Positions 1 to 5,986 of a stretch of 18,926 nucleotides of DNA are shown one piece after another. The DNA comes from an uncultured Ruminococcus sp. Its GTDB lineage: Bacteria; Bacillota; Clostridia; Oscillospirales; CAG-272. The notes beneath the pieces were generated by a model, which was not told where the DNA came from, made no database searches, and worked only from the letters and a program-made list of their open reading frames with translations. The position numbers and the translations under genes are program-made. The stretch is from the NCBI GenBank assembly GCA_902803255.1, contig CADCPG010000216.1, positions 1 to 18,926 of the forward strand. The letters run 5' to 3'. How positions within the stretch are numbered: position 1 is the first letter of the stretch; each line of letters starts with the position of its first letter.

Positions 1-50
1 ATAATTTGATTGTGTGCAATAATAACCTATTATTACTAAACTCTCTCTCG

Positions 51-99
51 GCCGGTTCTCTGATTATCCTTATGAGAACCGGCATTTGCTCCGGTTCTC
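51..99. repeat. Overlapping inverted repeats (three arms, two exclusive hairpins)
   Basis: Three copies of one 9-10 base arm lie in alternating orientation: GCCGGTTCTC at 51-60, its exact complement GAGAACCGGC at 74-83, and CCGGTTCTC at 91-99. The middle arm can pair with either neighbour (loop 13 or loop 8), so the two hairpins exclude each other. The array lies 31 bases beyond the stop of the minus-strand epimerase gene. No T-run follows on either strand, so a standard intrinsic terminator is not shown. A second small perfect repeat (AATAATA, three-base loop, TATTATT) sits at 18-34. The function is unknown; termination or mRNA end protection is an inference. Confidence 0.6.
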
Positions 100-129
100 T
101 GCGATCCCTTAATGTAGCGAAGGCGGCCC

Positions 130-1068
130 TCAGACATTTCCGACTTCGATCTCGTAGCCCCCGGTGTAGCAGCAGCCGGGGGCGAGTTTTATCATGTCGT
201 CCTTCGTCCGGAGGCTGCACCCGGGTATTTCGGCGTCGGGGCTCCCGTGCCACGGCTCGATGCACACGTACGGCACGGGAAGACCGGCGTCGTGCCAGAA
301 ACCGAACACCGGGCAGCCAGGCGCCCTGAGAGTGACGGCCCTGCCGTGTCCCTGATACGGACGCAGGGTGACGGAGCCGCCGACGCCGCGGAGGAAGATG
401 CCCTCTTCGTCGAAGAGCCGGTGGCTCAGGCGCAGGATCCTTCCGTCCTCCATATCGACGGGGTATGTCTTTCCGTCGCGGAAGCCGCGCGGAGTGATGC
501 CGATACGCCGCGGTTCGCTTCCCTTCCCGAGTTCCAGACAGTAGTCTTCGAAAGCGAGTCCGTCCTCGAGCGGGAGCGAAAAGCCGGGGTGTCCGCCCCA
601 TGAAAAGGGCATCTCCTCATCTCCCGTGTTTACGACCGTCACAGAGAGCGAATAAACGTTCTCCCGCACGCTGTGGGTCAAAAACAGCCGGAAACCGTAA
701 GGATAGTATTTCCGGGTATCGGGCCCAGAGCCGAAGACAAATGTTGCGGAGTCAGATGATATCCCGGTGCCCAGCGGCTCGAGGCTCCCGAGAAACCCGT
801 GCAGCGGCATGCCGTATTCCTTTCCGTCGCTTCCCAGATGAACTCCTCCGAACAGCCTTCCGCAGACCGGAAAGAGGTTGGGAGAATGCCCCTCCCAGCA
901 CTGCCCGGAGACATCCGGGTCGTAGCCTTCCGACCTTCCCTGCCAGATCAGCTCGCGCGCATCCCCGCGGACTTCCGGGACCTTGAGCGAGACCAGCTCG
1001 CCGCCCCTCGGCGAGATCAGCGCAAAGATGCGCTCACTGCATATCATGATCTTTTCTGCTGTTTTCAT
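130..1068 (-). CDS. Aldose 1-epimerase family protein (LacX-type mutarotase)
   Basis: The 312-residue protein is a galactose mutarotase-like beta-sandwich enzyme, probably interconverting alpha and beta anomers of an aldose or a sugar phosphate in the cytoplasm. Visible family marks are the N-terminal SPRGGELVSL stretch (19-28), SPNLFPVCGRL (62-72), MPLHGF (87-92), the GGHPGFSLP motif with the likely catalytic His160, and CIEPWHG (269-275) with the likely catalytic Glu271. The SPxLFPxxGRL and MPxHGF motifs point to the LacX branch rather than GalM. An open frame continues to 1164, but the start at 1068 is chosen because GGGGGAAG lies seven bases upstream of that ATG and the family begins here. 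It is transcribed away from the sigma factor gene. I see no clear promoter of its own. The exact sugar cannot be told from sequence. Confidence 0.87.
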   Translation of the reverse strand: MKTAEKIMICSERIFALISPRGGELVSLKVPEVRGDARELIWQGRSEGYDPDVSGQCWEGHSPNLFPVCGRLFGGVHLGSDGKEYGMPLHGFLGSLEPLGTGISSDSATFVFGSGPDTRKYYPYGFRLFLTHSVRENVYSLSVTVVNTGDEEMPFSWGGHPGFSLPLEDGLAFEDYCLELGKGSEPRRIGITPRGFRDGKTYPVDMEDGRILRLSHRLFDEEGIFLRGVGGSVTLRPYQGHGRAVTLRAPGCPVFGFWHDAGLPVPYVCIEPWHGSPDAEIPGCSLRTKDDMIKLAPGCCYTGGYEIEVGNV

Positions 1069-1242
1069 GAGACTTCCCCCTGTGGATCTTGCCCGCTCCC
1101 CGGCGTATCCGGCGCCCGATGTGACGGAACGGTTTATGATTTTTATACCTTGTTTTGATATCAAGTGCTCTGTTTTTTGATTTTTACGCCCGAATATATG
1201 AATATTTCTTGAAATAAGGTGAAAAATAACTGAAATTTCGTA

Positions 1243-1271
1243 TTGACAATTTTTTTTCGGTATGCTATAAT
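1243..1271 (+). promoter_or_regulatory. Consensus sigma-A promoter for the sigma factor gene
   Basis: TTGACA at 1243-1248 and TATAAT at 1266-1271 are separated by 17 bases, and TG at 1263-1264 adds an extended -10. Both hexamers match the vegetative consensus perfectly. Transcription would start near 1278, giving a leader of about 30 bases before the GTG start at 1309. The spacer holds a T-run. Confidence 0.9.
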
Positions 1272-1308
1272 AAAAGCGTGTAAAAATTAAACAATATCGG
1301 AGATTGCG

Positions 1309-1917
1309 GTGTCAGGCGGGAAAAAAGACAAGAACTACGGCGATAACAGCGACATGATCCTTTCCCTTCTGATCGAGGCCCGGGACGGCAGTGAGAAAGC
1401 CTTCGAGAAACTCTCCGTGATCTACCGTCCGCTGCTCGAGTCGGCCGTCGCGTCTTATTCGTCAAAAGACGGAGGACGTCACAGGGACGAATTATCTCAG
1501 GAGGCGCTTCTCGCCTTCTTCCGCGCCGTCGGGACATACGACCCGCTCTTCCGCGAAGTCGGTTTCGGATACTATGCCAAGGTCTGCGTGGAGAACGCCC
1601 TGCGGAGCGAACTGCGCAGGATCGCAAGGACCGACGCCGGCGCTCCCCTGCCGCTCTCCGATACCGGAGACGGGCAGACCGGCGGAACCGGTGCAGATCC
1701 CGCGGAAGAGGTCATCGAGAGAGAGAACGCCGAAAAGCTGCGAGCCCTCATCAGGGAGAACCTCTCCGATCTCGAGAACAAAGTCTGGTGGGCATACTAT
1801 TCGGGTATGCCGGCAAAGACCATAGCCGAAAAACTCGGCAAGAGCCAGAAATCGGTGGAGAATGCCGTTTTCAGGATCAGAAAAAAACTGCGTTCGATTC
1901 TTTCGGAACGGAAATAA
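1309..1917 (+). CDS. Sigma-70 family RNA polymerase sigma factor, SigH-like
   Basis: The 202-residue protein has the two-domain layout of a small alternative sigma factor. Region 2 spans about 16-108, with a core-binding and -10-recognition stretch around DELSQEALLAFFRAVGTYDP (60-79). A Gly/Asp-rich linker follows (109-138), then region 4 as a helix-turn-helix at about 140-198. The segment KSVENAVFRIRKKL (181-194) closely resembles the KSVDNALxRIRRK signature of the SigH (sigma-30) group, which governs transition-state and early sporulation genes in Bacillus and Clostridia. Function here is inferred from that resemblance. The start is GTG, with CGGAGA at 1298-1303 as ribosome site. It has a near-perfect vegetative promoter and no adjacent anti-sigma gene. 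No terminator separates it from the zinc-ribbon gene downstream. Confidence 0.85.
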   Translation: MSGGKKDKNYGDNSDMILSLLIEARDGSEKAFEKLSVIYRPLLESAVASYSSKDGGRHRDELSQEALLAFFRAVGTYDPLFREVGFGYYAKVCVENALRSELRRIARTDAGAPLPLSDTGDGQTGGTGADPAEEVIERENAEKLRALIRENLSDLENKVWWAYYSGMPAKTIAEKLGKSQKSVENAVFRIRKKLRSILSERK

Positions 1918-2047
1918 CACGCTGGCGCGTTCCGTCAGACATACATCCATATGCCCGGTTAGCTTAAAACAAGAGCGTTGATCCATCAAAGGTGGCGGTG
2001 CGATCCCGTCCCTGGGCAAGAAATAACACCAATTTCAGAGGTAAAAC

Positions 2048-2389
2048 ATGTACGAAGACGAAGTGAAGGTCGAAGAGACCGAAGCTGAAGCTGCCGAAAC
2101 CGCTCCTGTAGAGTATCAGGACGAGACTCTGGTATGCGTTGAATGCGGCAATGAATTTGTTTTCACAGCCGGCGAGCAGGCGTTTTATGCCGAAAAGGGC
2201 TACACCAACAAGCCCAAGAGATGCAAAGCCTGCCGTGACGCGAAGAAAAACGCAAACAAGCCTCCCAGAGAGTACTTCTATGCTGTATGCAGCGAGTGCG
2301 GCGGTGAAGCCAAACTCACCTTCCAACCTTCCAAGGACAAGCCTGTATACTGCAGCGCCTGCTTCGAGAAGAGGAGAAACGCCCGCTGA
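2048..2389 (+). CDS. Double zinc-ribbon protein (zf-trcl / CxxC type)
   Basis: This small 113-residue protein has an acidic N-terminus (1-26) and two four-cysteine sites. The first is Cys30, Cys33, Cys59 and Cys62, embedded in CGNEFVFTAGEQAFYAEKGY (33-52), which matches the probable zinc-ribbon domain zf-trcl. The second is Cys81, Cys84, Cys102 and Cys105 within a CSECG...PVYCSACF context. Proteins of this pairing are widespread in Firmicutes and Chloroflexi; their molecular job is not established, and zinc and nucleic-acid binding are inferred from fold only. AGAGGT at 2037-2042 is the ribosome site. A 130-base stretch lies between it and the sigma gene without an obvious promoter, so co-transcription with the sigma factor is likely. 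A strong terminator follows. Confidence 0.85.
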   Translation: MYEDEVKVEETEAEAAETAPVEYQDETLVCVECGNEFVFTAGEQAFYAEKGYTNKPKRCKACRDAKKNANKPPREYFYAVCSECGGEAKLTFQPSKDKPVYCSACFEKRRNAR

Positions 2390-2447
2390 CCGGTTCGGGA
2401 ACGGCATTGCTCCGGGACGTTGATCGAATCAAGGAAGAAACAGTCCC

Positions 2448-2487
2448 GAAGATCCGCAAGGGTTCATCCCTTGCGGATCTTCTTTTT
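2448..2487 (+). terminator. Intrinsic terminator after the zinc-ribbon gene
   Basis: A perfect 15-bp stem (2448-2462 with 2468-2482) closes a five-base loop and is followed by TTTTTA. It ends the sigma factor/zinc-ribbon transcript and stands 9-10 bases from the stop of the convergent DUF4364 gene. On the minus strand the stem is followed by a T-richer stretch (ACTGTTTCTTCC) that could give weaker termination in that direction too. Confidence 0.93.
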
Positions 2488-2496
2488 ATCCTGTTC

Positions 2497-3105
2497 CTAC
2501 TCTCCGCCGAGAAAGCTGACGTTGCCCGACAGCAGAGCGTTGACTCCGCGGAAGACCACCTCCGGCCGTTCCTCGAAGACCTTCTTCATACGCACGGCGC
2601 GGTTCATGCTGTCGACGTGAAGGTCGACCGACATGAGCGTCCTCTTTTTCTCGGTAAGCCGGCAGCGGATGTCGTATCCGCCGCCCGCGGCTCCCGTGAT
2701 ATCGCACTCGGCCGAGATGCCGCGCCTCGTGAAGTCGAGGTATTTCATTGCGGCCGCGAGCGCCTTGTCGAGTATCGACGGGAGGATATCTGAGCGGAGG
2801 CCCTCGGCCACCACCCTGCCCTTTGCGCTCACGGCGTAAAAGGGTCCTGAGGGAGCGCCGGCGCCCGGGCCGTCATTTTCGCCGCCTTCGAGGCTGCCAG
2901 GGGGGCTGCCAGGGGGGCTGACCTCTTCTATCAGTCCGGCGTCGAGCATCTCGTTGAAAGCCTCGGCGAAATCGAGGTAGAGCACGTAATCGCTCTTCAT
3001 CACTATATCGCTCACTGTGCAGAGCTCCATCGGATAGCCGATATTCTCGAGAAGATAGAGCACGAATATCTTGACCGCTCTTTTGTCGCCCACAGGGGAT
3101 GCCAT
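2497..3105 (-). CDS. DUF4364 family protein (winged-helix regulator-like)
   Basis: The 202-residue protein matches the clostridial DUF4364 family. Residues 9-62 form a winged-helix-like N-terminal part (KIFVLYLLENIGYPM, then DFAEAFNEMLDAGLIEE). Residues 88-130 contain the FYAVSAKGRVVAEGL wing and a helix. The C-terminal half (142-194) has the family's alternating beta pattern, with YDIRCRL, TLMSVDLHV and a final helix ending in NALLSG. A transcription regulatory role is inferred from the fold; no target is known. ATG at 3105 is preferred over the upstream ATG at 3174, because a good promoter (3143-3171) overlaps that upstream part and DUF4364 homology begins here. AAAGGA lies rather far upstream (about 14 bases). 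An unusual SPPGSPPGS insert at 63-71 comes from a 12-bp tandem repeat. Confidence 0.82.
   Translation of the reverse strand: MASPVGDKRAVKIFVLYLLENIGYPMELCTVSDIVMKSDYVLYLDFAEAFNEMLDAGLIEEVSPPGSPPGSLEGGENDGPGAGAPSGPFYAVSAKGRVVAEGLRSDILPSILDKALAAAMKYLDFTRRGISAECDITGAAGGGYDIRCRLTEKKRTLMSVDLHVDSMNRAVRMKKVFEERPEVVFRGVNALLSGNVSFLGGE
2892..2920. repeat. 12-bp tandem repeat inside the DUF4364 gene
   Basis: The unit GGCTGCCAGGGG occurs twice without mismatch (2892-2903, 2904-2915), followed by five bases of a third copy. Because the unit is four codons long, copy changes keep the frame. It encodes the SPPG-SPPG-S stretch of the linker between the winged-helix part and the C-terminal part. Confidence 0.9.
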
Positions 3106-3142
3106 GTCAGTTTTTGCCGTCCTTTCAAGCCGCCTTAGTATT

Positions 3143-3171
3143 ATCTTACCACAAAACGGCGAATTCTTCAA
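3143..3171 (-). promoter_or_regulatory. Probable sigma-A promoter for the DUF4364 gene
   Basis: Read on the minus strand, TTGAAG (3171-3166) and TAAGAT (3148-3143) are 17 bases apart, with TG placed as an extended -10. A start near 3136 would give a leader of about 30 bases before ATG 3105. It lies back to back with the promoter at 3180-3208, the two -35 boxes being eight bases apart. Confidence 0.6.
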
Positions 3172-3179
3172 CATTTTAT

Positions 3180-3208
3180 TTGCCTTTTTCCCCGATTTGT
3201 GATATCAT
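3180..3208 (+). promoter_or_regulatory. Probable sigma-A promoter for hom
   Basis: TTGCCT (3180-3185) and TATCAT (3203-3208) are separated by 17 bases, and TG at 3200-3201 makes an extended -10. The match is four of six and five of six to consensus. The leader to the ATG at 3258 would be about 43 bases. I see no amino-acid-responsive riboswitch or T-box in it; it is too short for one. Confidence 0.55.
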
Positions 3209-3257
3209 ATAGTATATTTTATTTCTATACCTGATATACCGGAGGTCACGGACCGCA

Positions 3258-4301
3258 ATGATAAAAATCGCACTTCTCGGATTCGGCACGGTTGGAAGCG
3301 GAGTAGCCGAGGTCATAGATAACAACCGCCGCGTCATATCGCGCCGGCTCGGAGAACAGCCGGAGATCGCGCACATACTCGATCTTCGCGATTTCCCGGA
3401 CAGCCCATACGCCGGAAAGATAGTGCATGACATCGACACGATACTCGCCGATCCCGAGGTCAAGATCGTCGCCGAGATGATGGGCGGAGTCCACCCCGCC
3501 GCTGATTTCACGAAGGCCGCCATCGAGGCGGGCAAGAGCGTAGTCACTTCGAACAAGGCAGTCGTAGCCGAAGAGGGCGACAAGCTCCTGCGGCTCGCAA
3601 GGAAGCACGGGGTGAGATATCTCTTCGAGGCATCGGTCGGAGGCGGGATCCCCTGCCTGCGCACCCTCGCAGACAGCCTGTCGTGCAACGATATAATATC
3701 TGTAAGAGGCATCCTCAACGGCTCGACGAACTATATGCTGACCGAGATGACAAAGCGCGGCATCGGCTACGGCGACATACTGCCCGAGGCGCGCGCTCTC
3801 GGATATCTCGAGGCGGACCCGACGGCAGACGTAGGCGGATTCGACGCCGCCCGCAAGATCATAATACTCGCCGCGATGGCCTGGGGAAAACTGCTCCCGC
3901 TCGACGCGGTCAGCACCGTCGGCATCACCGGCATCACTCCCGGCGACATCTCGGCCGCCGCAGCCGCGGGAAAGAAGATCAAGCTCGTCGCCGAGGCGAC
4001 GAGGACCGGCGGCAGGATCTCCTGCTCGGTGTCGCCGCGGCTAACGTCTCCCGGTTCGATGCTCTATTCGGTCGACGGTCCCTTCAACGCCGTCGAGATA
4101 AACAGCAGCGCGGCCGGCATGACGCTGCTGTACGGTTGCGGAGCGGGCAAGCTGCCGACGGCCTCCGCCGTCGTGTCCGACATCATCGAGGCGGCGCTGC
4201 GCCCGTCGGAGGACCTTCCCGCCTACAGATGGACCAAGGCCGGCCCGGACGACATCCTCGTCCCCGGGGGCGCCGACGGGATCCGGCCGCTCTGCGAGTG
4301 A
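3258..4301 (+). CDS. hom: Homoserine dehydrogenase, short form without ACT domain
   Basis: The enzyme reduces aspartate semialdehyde to homoserine with NAD(P)H, the branch step toward threonine and methionine. The 347 residues open with the nucleotide-binding GFGTVGSGV (8-16). TSNKAVV (97-103) carries Lys100, and NGSTNYML (154-161) and the signature GYLEADPTADVGGFDAARK (182-200) follow. Within that signature Glu185, Asp191, Asp196 and Lys200 keep the spacing of the substrate-binding and catalytic residues known from the yeast enzyme. The usual length is about 400-430 residues with a C-terminal ACT domain for threonine feedback; here the chain stops shortly after the catalytic part, so feedback inhibition by that route is probably absent. 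GGAGG at 3241-3245 serves as ribosome site, slightly distant. The glycosyltransferase gene follows four bases after the stop. Confidence 0.95.
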   Translation: MIKIALLGFGTVGSGVAEVIDNNRRVISRRLGEQPEIAHILDLRDFPDSPYAGKIVHDIDTILADPEVKIVAEMMGGVHPAADFTKAAIEAGKSVVTSNKAVVAEEGDKLLRLARKHGVRYLFEASVGGGIPCLRTLADSLSCNDIISVRGILNGSTNYMLTEMTKRGIGYGDILPEARALGYLEADPTADVGGFDAARKIIILAAMAWGKLLPLDAVSTVGITGITPGDISAAAAAGKKIKLVAEATRTGGRISCSVSPRLTSPGSMLYSVDGPFNAVEINSSAAGMTLLYGCGAGKLPTASAVVSDIIEAALRPSEDLPAYRWTKAGPDDILVPGGADGIRPLCE

Positions 4302-4305
4302 CCGT

Positions 4306-5463
4306 ATGGAAGAAAAAAAGATAAAAGTCGTCCATATGCTGACCGACATGAACGTCGGCGGTGCCGGACGTCACCTTCAGTATCTGATCGGCGCTTCCGA
4401 CAGGGACAGATTCGACTTCTCAGTCATTCTTCCCGAAGGGTCCGCCGCGGCGCCGGCGCTCGAAGCGGCAGGAGCGACGAGGATCATAGGTGTGCCGGGG
4501 TTCGACTCGTCGTTCAGTCCCGGGGCCTTCGGCCGTGTTATTTCGGCGCTCGGTGAGCTTCGTCCCGACATCGCGCACACCCACTCCGCGATGACAGGCA
4601 GACACGCAGCCGTAATGCGCCGTGTCCCGGTGCGTATCATGACCAAGCATTCGTCCGACTTTCCGCCGCGCGCCGTAAGGACCTTCCCGCTGCGGCAGCT
4701 GTGCTCTGTCGGATACTCGGTCTCGCTCGACGCGGCGATCGCCACCGACGACAGCGCCGCCGCGGCGCTCAGGGCGGGAGGCGTGCCCCGAAAGAAGATA
4801 CATATTATTTATAACGGCGCCCCGGAAAAGAAAGCGGTCAGCGCGGCCGAAAAGGAAGCGGCAGAGAGGCTGCTTTCACGAGTCGGCGGCGGACGGCTGT
4901 TCACCGTCGGCATGTTCTGCAGGCTCGAGCCCGAAAAGTCGGTCGAGACATTCCTGCGGGCAGCGGCGATATGTCTGCGGTTCACAGGTGACATAGCTTT
5001 CGTCGTTGCCGGCGACGGCAGCCGGAGGAAGGAACTCGAAAGCCTCATACCGAGGTACGGCCTCGGCGGCAACGCCGTTTTCACCGGCTTTCTTCCCGAC
5101 CCCGCCCCGGTCATGTCGCTGTGCAGGGTCATCGTGAGCGCGTCGACGTCGGTCGAGACGTCGAGCCTCTCGGTGATCGAAGGAATGGGCATGGGCCTCG
5201 TCCCGGTAGTCTCCGACACGGGAGGCAGCCGGAGGCTCGTCGGAGACTGCGGGGCCGTCACGGCTCCCGACGACCCGTCCGCTCTCGCCGAAGCGATACT
5301 GCGTCTGCTGCGCGACCCGGATCTCGTTTCCCTGCTCTCGCGCAAGGCGGCCGAGCGGGCGCGCACACGGTTTTCGGCCGAAAAGACGGCCTCAGAGACG
5401 GAAAAGCTCTATCTTGAGCTGCTCGGGAAAGAAAAAATGGCATCAAAACGGGCCAATTGCTAA
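4306..5463 (+). CDS. GT4-family glycosyltransferase
   Basis: The 385-residue protein has the GT-B two-domain layout of family 4 retaining glycosyltransferases. The N-terminal acceptor domain shows the glycine loop MNVGGAGRHLQ (15-25) and AHTHS (90-94). The C-terminal nucleotide-sugar domain shows CRLEPEKS (205-212), VVAGDGSRR (233-241) and the E-x7-E motif with Glu284 and Glu292 (ETSSLSVIE). No signal peptide or membrane segment is visible, so it works at the cytoplasmic face, probably in cell-surface polysaccharide or glycolipid assembly; donor and acceptor cannot be assigned. Its ATG is four bases behind the hom stop with only a weak GAG-type ribosome site, which suggests translational coupling to hom. 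That pairing is not metabolically obvious. Confidence 0.88.
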   Translation: MEEKKIKVVHMLTDMNVGGAGRHLQYLIGASDRDRFDFSVILPEGSAAAPALEAAGATRIIGVPGFDSSFSPGAFGRVISALGELRPDIAHTHSAMTGRHAAVMRRVPVRIMTKHSSDFPPRAVRTFPLRQLCSVGYSVSLDAAIATDDSAAAALRAGGVPRKKIHIIYNGAPEKKAVSAAEKEAAERLLSRVGGGRLFTVGMFCRLEPEKSVETFLRAAAICLRFTGDIAFVVAGDGSRRKELESLIPRYGLGGNAVFTGFLPDPAPVMSLCRVIVSASTSVETSSLSVIEGMGMGLVPVVSDTGGSRRLVGDCGAVTAPDDPSALAEAILRLLRDPDLVSLLSRKAAERARTRFSAEKTASETEKLYLELLGKEKMASKRANC

Positions 5464-5473
5464 TTTCGGCAAA

Positions 5474-5498
5474 TTTTTTTCGCGAATCACGAAAAAAA
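5474..5498. repeat. A/T-rich perfect inverted repeat just upstream of the groE -35 box
   Basis: TTTTTTTCG (5474-5482) and CGAAAAAAA (5490-5498) are perfect complements around a seven-base loop. It ends three bases before the groE -35 hexamer at 5502, where UP elements normally lie. The T-run is on the 5' side, so it is not a normal terminator for the glycosyltransferase gene on the plus strand. Its role is unknown. Confidence 0.6.
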
Positions 5499-5501
5499 CA
5501 C

Positions 5502-5529
5502 TTGATTTTTTTCGAAAAAGGAGTACAAT
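5502..5529 (+). promoter_or_regulatory. Sigma-A promoter of groESL
   Basis: TTGATT (5502-5507) and TACAAT (5524-5529) are separated by 16 bases. The spacer consists largely of TTTTTTTCGAAAAA. Transcription would begin near 5536, placing the CIRCE operator in the first bases of the transcript, as is standard for HrcA-controlled operons. Confidence 0.8.
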
Positions 5530-5541
5530 ATATACAGTCGG

Positions 5542-5568
5542 TTAGCACTCAGGCAAAAAGAGTGCCAA
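5542..5568 (+). promoter_or_regulatory. CIRCE operator (HrcA binding site)
   Basis: The site has the canonical 9-9-9 form: TTAGCACTC, nine bases, GAGTGCCAA. The only departure from consensus is C instead of T in the second arm (GAGTGCTAA expected). It lies between the groE promoter and groES, so heat-shock control by the repressor HrcA is expected. hrcA itself is not in this window. Confidence 0.95.
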
Positions 5569-5658
5569 ACCCGGACGGACAAAGGTCCCGCAGACCTTCC
5601 GTCGCGACCAAGCACATAATAATATTTCATAAAGGGCCCAGTGCCCGGGAGGAAAAAC

Positions 5659-5949
5659 ATGAACATCAAACCGTTGGCTGACAGAGTAGTCATCAAGCTC
5701 GTCGAAGCGGAAGAAAAAACACAGGGCGGGATTTTCCTGACCGCCAACGCGCAGGAAAAGCCGCAGATCGCCGAAGTCATCGCCGTAGGACCCGGCAAGA
5801 CCAATGACGACGGATCGCTGACTCCGGTAGCGCTCAAGGTAGGCGACAAGGTCATCGCCGGCAAGTATTCGGGGACCGAAGTCAAGATCGACGGTCAGGA
5901 ATACACCATCATTTCCGAGAAGGACATCCTCGCGAAGATCGAGGACTGA
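5659..5949 (+). CDS. groES: Co-chaperonin GroES
   Basis: The 96-residue protein, of normal family length, forms the heptameric lid of GroEL. It begins MNIKPLADRVV, the standard GroES N-terminus, and has the mobile loop at about 18-34 with the GroEL-contacting tripeptide IFL (25-27; IVL or IML in most relatives). GEVIAVGPG-like AEVIAVGPGK (38-47), VGDKV (61-65) and the end EKDILAKIE are also canonical. ATG 5659 is chosen, not the in-frame GTG at 5641, because GGGAGG (5647-5652) is ideally placed and homology starts there. The operon is controlled by CIRCE; groEL follows 37 bases later. Confidence 0.97.
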   Translation: MNIKPLADRVVIKLVEAEEKTQGGIFLTANAQEKPQIAEVIAVGPGKTNDDGSLTPVALKVGDKVIAGKYSGTEVKIDGQEYTIISEKDILAKIED

Positions 5950-5986
5950 CCCCTGGACAGCATAATCACGAAAGGAAGCATTAGAT

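Noticed and set aside
1069..1164. Earlier start for the epimerase
   Set aside because: The extra 32 residues are not like the family, and GGGGGAAG is placed ideally for the ATG at 1068.
5453..5480. Terminator after the glycosyltransferase gene
   Set aside because: A T-run is present (5474-5480), but the only hairpin before it (TTGC with GCAA) is short and bulged, so termination is not supported.
5641..5658. GTG start six codons ahead of groES
   Set aside because: The strong GGGAGG site falls inside this extension and fits the ATG at 5659, where GroES homology begins.
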